DNA from: Metallyticus violacea
Lineage: Eukaryota; Arthropoda; Insecta; Mantodea; Metallyticidae
Assembly: GCA_030762175.1 (NCBI GenBank)
Contig: CM060841.1
Location: 13,056,501-13,120,500 of the forward strand
Direction of reading: 5' to 3'
Length of the DNA: 64,000 nt
Under the pieces are notes generated by a model. The model was given only the letters and a program-made list of their open reading frames with translations, was not told the origin of the DNA and ran no database searches. Shown here one piece after another: positions 10,991 to 22,600 of the stretch. The first letter of the stretch is position 1; every line of letters begins with the position of its first letter. The position numbers were made by a program, and so were the translations under genes.

Positions 10991-12286
10991 TATGGGGGTA
11001 GGTCCATAAGTTTCCGGCCTCGTCGATAAGGATTATCGCCTTCACAAAACCCTTATTTGGTGTCATTCTTTATCTTTTATGTAAATAATTTCAGCTGTAA
11101 CTTCCGCTCCGCGGTGTCCAGTTGTTCAGATATAGTTGCACAAAGAAGGCTAAGTGTAGAAGTGTAGACATGTTCAAAATGGAGTATCATGCTGTTATTA
11201 AGTTCTTCACAAAAGAAGGACTCATTCAAAATGAAATTAAACAGCGATTGGACGGTGTATATGGGAAAGTATCGCCCTCATATTCTACCGTAAAAGAATG
11301 GGCCACACTTTTTCGAATGGGTCGAGAAAGCATTGGAGACGAAGAGCGTGCACGTCGGCCCTTGGAGGTGCTCACTCCTGAAAACATCGCTTGCTCTTGT
11401 GGAAGGAGACATTATGAAACACCGGCGGCTCAACGTTACAGAAATAACAGCAAGGTTGGGCTTTTCTACAACGGTCCTTTACTTTATTCATGAACATTTA
11501 AACACGAATAAGGTTAATGCAAAATGATGAAGAGACTTCTTTCCTCAGTCCGAAAGCAGCAACGAGTCATCTGTTGTCAGGCAGACGTTTTTGGAGTTCT
11601 GCCGTGGCAATGAGAGAGAAGTTCTGCAAACCTTTGTTACAGCAATCCTCTACTATGGCCCCTTAATCAAAATAAAATCAATAGAATTTCGTAAACCTGG
11701 TGAAGCACCGCCTCTAAAGGCCAAGGTGGTCACTCAGTCAACCAAGAAGATCATGACTACAATCTTTTGGGACTGTGAAGGAATCTCTTCATTGACTTCA
11801 AGGAGAGCAACACCACAGTAAACGGGGAATACTATGCTGGCCTACTGTACAGACTACGTGCTTCCATTAAAGAAAAAAAAGGCGAGGAAAGCTGAGAGGT
11901 GTTGTGCTCCTTCTTCACGACAACGCGCCTGTGCACACAGCTCTTGTTACAAAGGAAAGTGTTAAGAAATTTGGCTTCAAACAGATCGACCATCCACTCT
12001 ACAGCCCAAATCTAGCTCCCATTGACTATTTCCTCTTCTCAAAACTCAAGAAGGACCTTCGAGGAAGGAAATTTAAGTGGGACGAAGAAGTGATGGGTGC
12101 TGTTTATGCCCATTTTGCAGGCAAAACTTCTGACTATTTTGGGGGAAGGAAATTGAAATGTTAATTCAAAGATGTGAGAAGTGCATTGCATTAAAGGATA
12201 AATATATTGAAAAGTGAAGTAAAAGTTTTTGTCTTTATCATACCTAGAAAATGATTAAGCCGGATACTTATGGACCTAAACTCGTA
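10991..12286 (+). mobile_element. M1 mariner, copy 1, near full length
   Basis: Its left end reads tatgggggtaggtccataag and its right end is the inverted ggatacttatggacctaaac with ctcgta. At about 1.3 kb it has normal mariner length. The transposase starts at 11170 (MFKMEYHAVIKFFTKEG) with an N-terminal helix-turn-helix and the linker VKEWATLFRMGRESI. It then loses frame near 11390, 11525 and 11820. Later blocks are TQSTKKIMTTIFWDCEGI (11740s) and LLHDNAPVHTALVTKESVKK (second Asp). YSPNLAPIDYFLFSKLKKDL follows, with its Asp 34 residues after the second, which is the DD34D mariner spacing. The first catalytic motif is damaged: the expected TGDET reads TAIL. Multiple frameshifts make it inactive. 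A LINE 3' tail starts immediately beyond the right end. Confidence 0.93.
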
Positions 12287-13050
12287 CAATGAATATTGAA
12301 TGAATGAAATTTATTGATATGCTAAGAAAAATACAAAAAAAGAAATACAAATCACCAAGGGACTTCCATCCATCTGGCCCAGGTCAGTTTAGATATGACG
12401 CCTCACAGTTACAAAAATATAAATACAATAACTGTTTTGTTGCTATTACATTATATAGAAGTTAAGCTCTAATATAATTAAACAAATATCTTGATTGCAT
12501 CAGTCTCCAATCCCCATTCCCCGCTTCATAAGCAGCAGCCTACTGGAATTCCAGGGAACCATGCTACGACCTAAGCCAAGGTCCTAAAATAAGATTTTCA
12601 ATTACTCAACTATTATTTTATTAAACAGCTACAGCCTTTACAAACTTTATTCCTCAAATGCTATATTTATTCACCTTCTAAAAACAATTTCCAGTCTCAA
12701 CTCAATAATTTAATCAAATTTAATAAAATTTAATTCACTCACAGTCCCCTTTATCCAAATTCTAATATAATTAAACAATGTACAACCCCTTAAGTTATTT
12801 GATTTACTTCCCTTCTTAGTACCCAATTCCATTAATTTTGAACTTTACTCAGTAACTCCCCTACATTCCTGCTATCTTTACAGAAGATTTTCCTTAAGGC
12901 TTATTTTTAATTTAAACCATTTCTCATTTGTAAACTGTTTCCTCCAGAGTCCTGTCCCTTTGCACTCAAACACTATATGTTCCATTTCTTCCTTTTCCCC
13001 ACATATTGGACGCTGATTCTGAGGAAATCTTTTCCTTATTCCTCTCTGCT
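12287..13050 (-). mobile_element. 3' end of a non-LTR retrotransposon (LINE)
   Basis: On the minus strand the frame around 13040-12880 reads RPICGEKEEMEHIVFECKGT, then GLWRKQF, before a stop. This is the Cys-Cys-His-Cys finger (zf-RVT type, CPxCGxxExxEHxxxxC) found at the C terminus of many LINE ORF2 proteins. The first Cys is replaced by Arg. Downstream on the minus strand comes about 550 bp of AT-rich 3' UTR. It ends with aataaatttcattcattcaa, a polyadenylation-like signal followed by short ATTC repeats. The fragment is strongly 5'-truncated, as usual for LINEs. It abuts the M1 copy exactly. Confidence 0.7.
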
Positions 13051-13179
13051 ATCTCGCTAAACAGTTTTTGTATTTCTATATTTTCCTATCTCCTTCTTAC
13101 TGCTTTCCAAAAAACAACAATGAATACTAATAAGGCTGTTTCGGTAATACATAAACTGATTCCTTAATATTCTTCTTCT

Positions 13180-13490
13180 TCTCATTTGGCATTATAGCCC
13201 CTGTCCTGCCGCGGCGATCTCTTCTTCCTCTACCTTCGTCTTACGACTTCATTGATAGAGGGCAGTAGTGCAGGGGGACATATGATCAGCTTACCGGCAC
13301 CTCGCGGGACACTTATCATACGAGTGGAAGAACGCCAACTCTCCATCAAGCAGTTTCGTAATTGTCCTCGTTGACGGGGCTGAATGGACCCCGTTCCAGA
13401 CCTTCCAACTTAGAACAATATCTAAGTAGGTACCGGGAATCGAGTCCAAGCCTCCCAGCCAGTAGCCAGCAACGCTAACCACTAGATAAA
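13180..13490 (-). mobile_element. tRNA-derived SINE, third type
   Basis: The minus strand begins with a tRNA-like head. ctagtggttagcgttgctgg lies at the A-box position and ggactcgattcccgg contains the B box at about 13434-13448. A unique body of about 230 bp follows, with no similarity to SINE1 or SINE2. It is non-coding. The head is too diverged and the 3' part too different for it to be a functional tRNA gene. Confidence 0.65.
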
Positions 13491-13522
13491 TTTTAACAAT
13501 TATAACAAATTAATAACGTAAT

Positions 13523-13636
13523 TTTTACCGTGGTAATTTTAGGCAAATAGCGAGATAACGTAGCATTTTATTGGCGACTTTGACCAACGATAAAGACTGT
13601 TTATAATTCAATATGGTTTTGTTTGACTTGCAATAG
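13523..13636. repeat. dispersed repeat, copy B (partner at 8.22 kb)
   Basis: It carries the same succession of blocks as 8219-8336 (aattttaggcaaatag, tttgaccaac, ataaagactg and tataatt) in the same orientation. It lies directly behind the SINE at 13.2-13.5 kb. Confidence 0.6.
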
Positions 13637-14810
13637 CCTTAAAATATTTTATCCAGAATTTAATTTTTTAATATCATAGTTCTACTCCTCATACAAAGTT
13701 TTAATTGAGATACTTTAAGTGCGATAAATTATATTTTAAATTATCAATTCCTCTCTTTATCTTAAAATATTTACATTCTATAATCGCATCTGCTTTGGCC
13801 TGGAGGGTGCATGGGATGTATTTCGGTATACAGGTTCATCTTAACACACATTTTATTATGCTATCCATTTATATGGGCCTCAAATTACACAGCAGAGTTA
13901 TCCTAGCAGGCGAAACGTAAGCTCTAAGTTATGATATTAGCTGCGATCGATGAAACATGACATACACAACATATAAATCAAGAATAAATAGTAGCATTAC
14001 AGATAAATAGACATTGCAGATAAGTTCAATTTTATTTCACTAAAAGTAGCGCCTAAATGCATTCGTCTCTTTCAAACTCTTAACATCCACATCCGGTGAT
14101 CCTTTAACGTCAATTTCTGAACTTGTTAATTGCTGGTCTCACGGCAGTATGATTCATTCGCTAAGATGATTACACACCTGACTGTACAGCAACACATTTT
14201 TGCCTCTAAACTTATTTTAAATACGAATTTGCTCATCATGTGCGTGAACAATTTATATGAACTTTCCTGGGATATTGCTTCCTTCCAGAACTGCAATGCT
14301 GCAAAGAAATGTACAGTTTTAACAGAGGAATACTCGTCAAAATTGGCCCAGATTGTGAATGTTCGCCAGCAAAATCAAGGAAAATATTAACAATAAAAAC
14401 AGGAACTAAATCTGGCAATCAAAAAGTGGTTTTCCGGTACAGTGTCTGTTTAGGCCAGGGAGTAAACACAATTCCAGCATCCAGTAGTATAGGGAAAGGT
14501 GGGTCAACACTTGTTTCATATCTCGTTGTGTATCATTTTAATGGCTGTACTCCTGTCTCAAAATTTAAGTTAACTATAGCCACTGGTTTAAATATAACTA
14601 TATTCACTATCCTCTAAAGAAAAAGAAGTCCTGTAGTTTGTGATATCACAGATCTATGCAAGTTGGATATTCAGAAAAAAGGAATTAATGCAGGTCCAGA
14701 CTTGCTCCATTTTGAGGCAATGGTAAAACAAGCCGTTGTTCAGTACCGCTTCAGCACACAGTTTTAGGAAATGGTGATGAAGTATGAACGCCGACGTTTA
14801 GTGGCAGAGA
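13637..14810. other. No recognisable gene
   Basis: A 102-codon frame at 14309-14617 (+) and an 86-codon frame overlapping it in another phase are unrecognised. I see no splice or promoter structure that would raise them above chance. Confidence 0.35.
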
Positions 14811-15470
14811 CGTAACGCCTCATGCGAGCGAACAAGAATTATAACTAAAAAGCTCGTCCCATAAGGGGAAGGTTTCGCCCTCTTCAGATGCTTAGGTGCA
14901 AGCTCTGCGGACTTCTGAAGCTACTAAAAGACGTCGGGCCGGACATCTGAAGCCCTACCCTCGGGAGGTCATCGGCGTAGTGATGCTCCTGCGTCATAGG
15001 AGGTGATGTGCCACTAAAAGAGCTCAGATTACCCTCAAGTGAATGGATTAGGTCGCCCTACCAGTCGTATTGGCAGCCTTCCGTGAGAGCTTCCGTCTCG
15101 TAAGAGGAAAGGTCGTTTTGGAAACTAGGTACAGTCCTATGGAAAAACGCACCAAGAGAGTGCCTCAGACCTATACCTTGGTGAGGAGTTGTTGTTGATT
15201 TGGTTTATTTAAGGACACTCTTTAACATCTCAGGTCATCAGCGTCCCATTCAATTCAGGGCGTGAAACGACCTGCAGATTTGGCTCAGAGGCCTCTTCTT
15301 TCAGGCTTGAGGTTCTTTTACGTGACGATACGGGATCCCTTCCGGAGGAAGTCATACTTTGGATTTTTACGCCTGGTCAGGTTTGAACCCGCGAATTTGG
15401 ATTTACGAGGCACCAGAATCGACCCCTTGGTGAGGAGGGGAGGTATTTGCACTGAATACTGAATGAAAGC
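14811..15470 (+). repeat. GC-richer block of unknown origin, split by SINE1
   Basis: This block has markedly higher GC than its surroundings. It contains short near-repeats such as cttctgaagctactaaaag and ctaaaagagctcag. It is interrupted at 15189 by a SINE1 copy whose target duplication comes from this block. It may be an untranslated part of a larger transposable element. No protein was recognised. Confidence 0.4.
15189..15424 (-). mobile_element. SINE1 copy with 13-bp target-site duplication
   Basis: It is flanked by the direct repeat ccttggtgaggag at 15176-15188 and 15425-15437. The body has the SINE1 core and a degenerate B box (ggtttgaaccc on the plus strand). It lacks roughly 40-50 bp around the usual cgtgccgtaaatgtacgacac and part of the tRNA head. 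The perfect duplication indicates target-primed retroposition. Confidence 0.92.
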
Positions 15471-18420
15471 CCGGTTTATTTACCCTATGATGCCTTCTTT
15501 ACTTCAAAGTTATCCCATTTGTCAGTTTTCTCTAATTATTTAATATAGATACTGAAAAAGCAAATTAATATTTCCTTTCCTACATGAAAATTACCCGCAC
15601 ATTCTCCTTTTTTTAATTTGGCATTTATATTGCCATTATTTACCTATAGGTATACCACATATTTGTGCTGCAACTGTTGCTCAATGAAAATGTCCCGTTA
15701 ACTAGCATTCTCACAATAAGCGAGGGGATGTATTGATAGAACGAACTACTTTTAACGTTGTCGTTAGAATAAAACTAGCAAGAGCTTAGACAGTAGATAA
15801 AGCGGACTCGATTTTACTGTCTCGCGTTTGCAAAACGTGGCAGGTCATAATATCAACGCTTAGAAAATTATATTGAAGTAATAACATATTTTTTTTTAAA
15901 AAAATAGGATTTAATCTAACAAAAACTTAATATATAGAAATGGGAGCTTCTAACTCACAAGACAACATATCTTAAAACCTCATAAAATATTACACATTTA
16001 AATATTAATGGGAAATATGTAAGTGAAAACTTGAACAAATATATGCTGAGTTTAGTAGTCCCTAGCCCTATTCACAGTAATATATATATAACTAGCTGGG
16101 GAAGGGATAGAAGAGAGGGCAGAGAACATGAAGAACACTGTTCAACTACTACACCCTGTATTTTCTAAATTGAACTTTCCTAGTAAATTTTCACACCCTT
16201 TCTATTCATATGAGCAGGTACTACTTTGCATTCACATATCTTTTATCAATATCTAAATATGTGTAAACTATGGGATAAGGTTTCTAGATGAACTCTCTTA
16301 TAGTTCCCTTATAAATATAACATCTTTATGTACTTAATAATGCCAACTCTAATGTTAAAGTCTAAATATGCCAATAATCAGCGTTGTGCTACTCGTAAGT
16401 TATTTTTATGGGCCCCTGTTTGTGGGTATTATGTAATTCAGTAGAACTTAGCAGTCAAAAAGCAGCAAGGTTCAATGGTGTCTCCCACAATTAATCAGCT
16501 GTAAAGTTAAGGTCATTCTAATGTTCCTCAGTTTAGGTTAAGACATGACGAAGCGAGCAGTAAAGGCAGTGTTAATAGATCGATATCGGTCGTCGAGCAG
16601 GCATTTAGCGCAGGGCAGCAGGTGTCTGCAGCAGTTTCGTGCGCTTCTTGCCAGCTCTAAATTCCCGGTAATTGAATGCCACTTGTTTGAGTCGGAGACC
16701 TTGATCTTCAAGCTGGCAATGTCACCACGATTACGGCGCAGACTCGCACGCTTCCGTCAAGACAGCATAACGGAAAGTGCTTGTTCATCCCAGCCGGCGG
16801 CACTCTACCCAGGCAACGTGGTAAAGTGTTATATAAAAATATGTGAACTCAAAACATTAAGCTTTCTTGTAGAGTTTACTAAGTATTAATATACTTATAC
16901 TTACGAAAACTTAATTATACGTCAACAATTTAATACTAAGCGTATGCGTCAGGGCTGTCCAATAAATTTGTTTTAAACAAAGCTCCTCATACGAAATAAA
17001 AAATGCCAAGAATCGCTCTGAAGCTGCAAATATAGCAGCATTTGCTTACATTAATAAGCGAAGAACCCTACCTGGAATTTTGCTGGTTACATAGAGGATT
17101 TCTAATTATCTGATGTGAATGTGCAAGTAAAGTAGTGTCTGGAAATGCTTCGTTTCCAGATATTAAGATAAAAGTTAAAATTCTTCATTAGCAGTATTAT
17201 CGTTTTAATTTTTAATTCCTGTCTCACCATGTTAATTTTCTGAACTTTGTGCTCCTTTTTCTCTGAAAGTAACTAGGAAAATGAAACTTTATGTACATAG
17301 AAACATATTATTTGAACCTTTTGGATTATTGACTACGGTATTTTTAAAAAGCAAATAGATTTTGTCTAATCATCTTTTAAAATTACACATTTTTAAAATA
17401 CAATTATTCCTTTCCCCCTCTCTTTCACAAAGCTATTAATAATAGAAACCTGAACTTTTTTAAATTTTAGCATACAGTATTAAGTGAAAATTCCTTTGAT
17501 TTTTCCATACTTCTGCCTTAAAAACTAACACATTTAGGAGTTGTATAGCAAAATATTAGAATTACACAGAGAAAAAAATTAAAGTGTTTTAAAAAAACAA
17601 AATTCAGCTATTGCAAATCGTAACATCTAATTTTATGTGCGCAAAGTTTAATTTTTCTGTGTTATGTATTTCCAGGAAAAAAGATGCATAAAGTTCGGAA
17701 AATTAACATGAAGGAGATAGGAAATAAAAATAAAAATCTCCCTTTTAATTGCATTTCGATTTATACTGAATGTTGAAGAATATCTGCTTTCGTCTATGTC
17801 ACAAAATAACTTTTGTCAGACAAACTTTGTTCAATTTGCAATCATTACAAATGCATTGGTTTAAATTGATGAATTACCAGACATACATAAGTCATATAGA
17901 TTCCCTTTGGAAGGGCCACCCTGATCTTAGGTTTCAGCTGATCACTTAGGCATGAATATTTATATTCCACCAATTTCCCGTTCATTTCATTTCATAGAAT
18001 CAGTTACAGGTCGGAAGTGTCAGGTGAGTCGGAATGGTGCCGCTTGGTGTGGCGGTGGCTTGCGCTTTCCATTAGATCCTATTCTAGCGTCTAGTGAGTT
18101 TTGTCTGGAGACCTCCTTGGGGAACCTCTGGACACCAAAGTGAAACTTTGATGGAACCGGGGAGGTTCTGACGGGCCCGCGGAGTTTGGGATATAACATC
18201 TATGAAAAAGTTAGAGACTCCGCCTACGCTATTGCATCGCCTCCTTGGATTCCTAGCAGTCCAGTGTATCCTCCATATAATCGCTTCTTCCCGGAGGTGC
18301 CCCTCGGGTGCCGCGGCATGAGCAGGACAGAAGAAGAAAGCTTATGACAATGCCACCGTGTAATCAGTGATGCTTTGGTTTCTCCTTTGAGCAATCCCGC
18401 CACACATTTGTCGCGCATGA
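15471..18420. other. AT-rich DNA with a GC-rich patch, no defensible gene
   Basis: A 114-codon frame occurs at 16545-16889 (+). Its Arg/Ser-rich translation matches nothing I recognise. The stretch 17950-18420 is GC-richer and leads into the transposase remnant at 18.5 kb, so it may be that element's 5' untranslated part. Confidence 0.35.
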
Positions 18421-18426
18421 AAGGGG

Positions 18427-18433
18427 TATAAAG
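18427..18433 (+). promoter_or_regulatory. TATA box upstream of transposase remnant
   Basis: The sequence tataaag lies about 95 bp upstream of the MPRVFTMAQ start. It is followed by a GC-moderate leader with tgcggactgttctcggttg. Position and sequence fit a pol II core promoter of the element. There is no further support. Confidence 0.35.
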
Positions 18434-19018
18434 CCTGCTTGCTAACTTGTTGACCTTGCGGACTGTTCTCGGTTGTGTGTTGTGTTGTTCTCTCTTAATT
18501 CCACATTATACATAAAGTGCATTATGCCTCGTGTGTTTACAATGGCACAGTGTGTCTTTATGTACGATTTTTATGTGTGGTGAAAGTATCAAAAGACCAT
18601 TTTTTTTGAGCATACAATTGATTCTGTAACTTATGAGAACGCCATACTAATCCCCCTAATCCCCCCAATCCCCTTTATTAATCCCCGGGAATTAACCGAC
18701 AGAAAGTGTGACCGTGTATTTCTTAACAGGGCTCTGCAACTGCTCTCAATGCAAATAATTCCACGAGAGGAATTCACAATATGTTTCCACAAGACAAGAG
18801 TTATTAGTAGAGATTTGTGGTCCCCTCCGTCTCCCGATTTAACAGCCTGCGATTATTATATATCTAAATTGCAAAACGCCATGTACAAGACGAACCCGCA
18901 CACCATACAAGAACTCAAAGATAATATTCGTCAGGAAATTGTCCGGATTTCTCAAAATGAACTACAGTGAATGTGAATAATTTCGTAAAGAAATGCCAAA
19001 AATATGTGAAGAATGAAG

Positions 19019-19307
19019 AATTTCTTTTATTTAGAGACTCCTTTAACATCTCAGGTCATCAGCGTCGCATTCAACTCAGGGCGTGAAACGGCCGACAAAT
19101 TTTGCTCAGAGGTCTCTTCTTTCAGGCTTGAGGTTCTTTATCGTGCCGTAAATGTACGACACTGGACTCACGGCTTTACTTCCCTTCCGAAGGAAGCCAT
19201 ACTTACGATTTTTATGCCCGAAAAAATCCATCGATTCTGGCCGGGTTCGAACCCGCGACCTTGGGTTTAGAAGGCGAGTATGGTTACCACTACACCACCA
19301 GAACCGA
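19019..19307 (-). mobile_element. SINE1 copy inside a transposase 3' end
   Basis: Flanked by gaatgaag at 19011-19018 and 19311-19318, with similarity extending a little further. Body, B box (reverse complement in gggttcgaaccc near 19250) and head (accactacaccaccagaacc) are well preserved. Removing it restores a continuous transposase C terminus, which proves that it arrived later than the host element. Confidence 0.92.
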
Positions 19308-19498
19308 GGAGAATGAAGGTGGGCGGCAGTTTTAACACCTCATTTGATAATTTAATAAGTATTAGAGTATTGTTGTATGGTTGATTTGTTTTGTTTTACC
19401 CTTCCGACTAATCACCCAGGCCCGGCTCGCAGGTTAACCAGCTGATAAGCGGCGCGCCTAGGCAAAACACTCCGGAGGAAAACAAAACTGACCACACG

Positions 19499-19613
19499 TT
19501 TTATTTACATACGCTCTTTTTACGCCCGAAAAAATCCATCTTCCCTGGCCGGGATTGACCCGCGATCTTGGGCTACGAGGCAAGTATGGTTATCACAGGA
19601 GCACCAGGACCGA
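19499..19613 (-). mobile_element. internally deleted SINE1 (about 115 bp)
   Basis: The SINE1 3' end (ttatttacatacgctcttt) is fused directly to tacgcccgaaaaaatccatc and the tRNA head, ending in caccaggaccga. The central 170 bp or so of a normal copy is missing. The B box is damaged (gggattgaccc on the plus strand, missing cg). Confidence 0.88.
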
Positions 19614-19619
19614 CTGTCA

Positions 19620-22600
19620 TTTGCTAGAATTCGTCTTGATTTGGTGATCTTATAAGCGTCCGCAAACCTTTTCGAAAATTTCATCGCTCAATTTTAGGAC
19701 ATTACACTTTGTGTAACGACAATGGCGGCCGTAAAAATTAAAAATAAATAATAAAACACGGGATATTCTGCCAAATCTTTACTCCTTTCATATCGCTATA
19801 TATCCAAATGGAGGCATTTCCAGACACTATTTATTATGAAAAATGTTCAGTTACATGCCCACTTTCACAGGAATTACTTATTATTCTGAAACAATGGCCG
19901 AAATCTTTTTAATCGAAATTTGTTCAAACAATGAACAAAATATTGTAAATTTATATTTATGATTACTATTAAATATTATTTCCCACCAAGAAATATCGAA
20001 AATTAAAATAAATATTTATGTAAAACTTGTAAATTACCAATAGGCATATCAAGGGGAATTTAAAAATTCGTTTAAAATCTTTTAAATGAGAAAAATTCAT
20101 TTGTGATGTTTAAAGTAACAATTTGAGTCTGCATATAAACCCAGTAAATCGAGGTAGCCCATAGTTACCAGATTAGCGTGTAAATTATGCACTATTTAAA
20201 TTTATTTTAGCATAAGATTCTTAGTCAAAACTGGTTAAAAGGTTACACAGAAGTAAGCCATATTTATGCTCGATCTTCATATTTTTATTCTTTTTATGTT
20301 TCAATAAAAATACGCAAAGTCCTTTATTACATTCTAAAGCGCACGATAGCGGATTAATGGCTTTTTTTGGGAAATAAACGACGTCTATAAAACGCTTTCG
20401 CTTGTAGATGTGGCATAGGAATTGGAAGATGTTTGCAGCAGCTTTCGAGAAATTATCTTGAAGATTGAGGAAAAGAGCGTATAACTTTTCGATCCATATG
20501 TATAAATAGAATATGCTTAATTAATGGTTTAATATTGTAAAATTTTAGTTCAGATCAACGTGAACCTTTATGAAAATTGTTATTTAAGTAGCCAGTTTTT
20601 AGTATTAACATGTGTTTTTGAATGAAATTATCAGATTCGGGAAATTTATTACAGTAATTAACCTTCGACTGCTAAATGTTTCCTAAGCAATGTAGCGAAT
20701 ATTGACATCTTCCGTCTAGTGCTACAATTGTATAATCAGAGCCTGGGATTTAGGCAAATTGCTTTTCCTACTTGGGTCAGTATATTTAAGAGGCAGATAA
20801 AAATGAACATGTTTCCGTACATTTGGATTCGGTAGGGCCAGCTTTCATTTTGCCTATTTTGTCTGATGTTGCCTATTTTAAGGCTGAATTTTTTGTTGCC
20901 AGTTTTGGACCGTTATGGATTTTTTCTGCGATTATTTACGTATTTAAAAAAAACACATAAATAATTTCAATATATCGAAGTGAAAAAGTTATAAAAATTA
21001 AAAGTTATTTCGCCCCAGAAAAAATATCTATTAAGAATCTGGTAATACTTTTATTTATTTATTTTCAAACAATCAAAAACTTTCTCATCAATCCATTCAC
21101 TTAAATTCTTTAAAGAGCAGAACATTTAATAGCGAAAGGAACACACGGTTACCTCGGACATACGAATACCAGGAAATAAAGAGGATGAGGAAAGTACTGT
21201 AGTTTTGAATAATCCTGGCGAATAGCCTTGTATAGGTCTGCGCAAGACAATTCTAGGAAATTTGTGGTGGGGGCAACTTCTCGGCTGCATAAATATGACA
21301 AGCAATTGCTGGCGAGAAAGATGAAAGCGAAAGAGCTGTGCAACAAACCTTTCCTATGACGTGTTCAGTACCGAAGTAAAAGAGATATTAACCTGATTCC
21401 CCTATAAACTCATAAATAGAAAATGAACTCGACCGGAAACCACTGCGCATCTTTTGCTCATTCGCCAGGACTATTCAAACTACTTTACCTTGCCTTGATC
21501 AACCTTTCCACGATGTCCTAAAAAGTGAATTTTATGTTGTAGCTGGTATGAGTCATTCCGAAATAGCTTTTTTTTTTTTTTTTTAATATGCTCCAATCAC
21601 TTAGCTGGAAGTTGAATGTTCTTTTTCCACGATGAAAAATGTTCTGACAAGTGGCTGACTTTGAAAATATCTTGTTGCTTGTAACCAAGAAAAGTAAGCT
21701 TAAGTAGGTACTTTAATTATGTAATAAAGAAATTATTAAGCATCTTAAATACAGGTTTTCACTAATAATGAGTGAAACTGTTTTCACTTTTAATAAATGC
21801 CTATTTTAATTATATTACTGTCTATTTTCAGTATTTTAAGTGTCTTTTTATCTATCTATTTTAACCAAAATAAATGCCTGAATTTCTGGGCTGTGGTTAT
21901 ATTGATTCATGATTCAATAATGAAGCTTGGAACATAAAAACATGTGCAAATTGACAATAGGTGCATAGATACATAGGCGCTAAACGAATTAGGACCACCA
22001 TCCATTGGGTTCCCCACTCTTTCATTCTGAAAGTCCCCCCCCCCCTTTTAATGCGATTGATTGTTGAACTTAGTTTATGTGAATATTTGCGTTATTTTCC
22101 ACTTGGCAAGCCGCGAGACCGCATCTTATTTTAAATATATATACCATTTGCCATTGATGCAAAAAGATATTAACCAGTAATTTCATCTTATAAGCAGAAA
22201 ACTGTCTTCCGCTGTTCCGGGAATTAGAAAAAGGCCTATTTACCAGTAACAATCAACTTGCTTTGTAAAGCACGTATTATATACCCAGCCCAATCGTCTT
22301 GGTTAAAGGTGCCGAACGCCAGACCTAAACAGAAACATTGCGCCAGCGTTGAGTGTGCAAGTTCTGTCTATTCACTGGAAATCTACTCAACTTATCCCTA
22401 GAGCGGCACTTTTATTCTATTCGTTTTTCTTTCGTAACGGTGAACGATGAAAACGACTCGATCATAAAAAGTTACATTTCATATCATCAGTAGTTCGAAA
22501 AGAGTTTCATTGCCGCCAAGGTTGACACAAGCTCATGATTTACGTCATTTTGTTAAATTAGAACAGCAAACGAATGCCGGACAAAAATTATTTCTTCCTT

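Larger units (their letters stand above)
18424..19350 (+). mobile_element. internally deleted Tc1/mariner-type element
   Basis: A TATA box (tataaag, 18427-18433) precedes a start at about 18523. There the frame reads MPRVFTMAQCVFMYDFYVW, the opening of an insect transposase family with an N-terminal helix-turn-helix (DUF4817-like). After a stop and about 130 bp of unrelated sequence the frame resumes at 18749 with the C-terminal part. WSPPSPDLTACDYY (third catalytic Asp) is followed by KLQNAMYKTNPHTIQELKDN and ISQNELQ. The final residues (NNFVKKCQKYVKNE, then EGGRQF) are split by a SINE1 copy. The N terminus is thus joined to the C terminus with the middle lost, and the element is inactive. 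Similar tails lie at 4.7 kb. Confidence 0.7.

Noticed and set aside
16545..16889. 114-codon Arg/Ser-rich frame as a gene
   Set aside because: No family resemblance, promoter or splice context.
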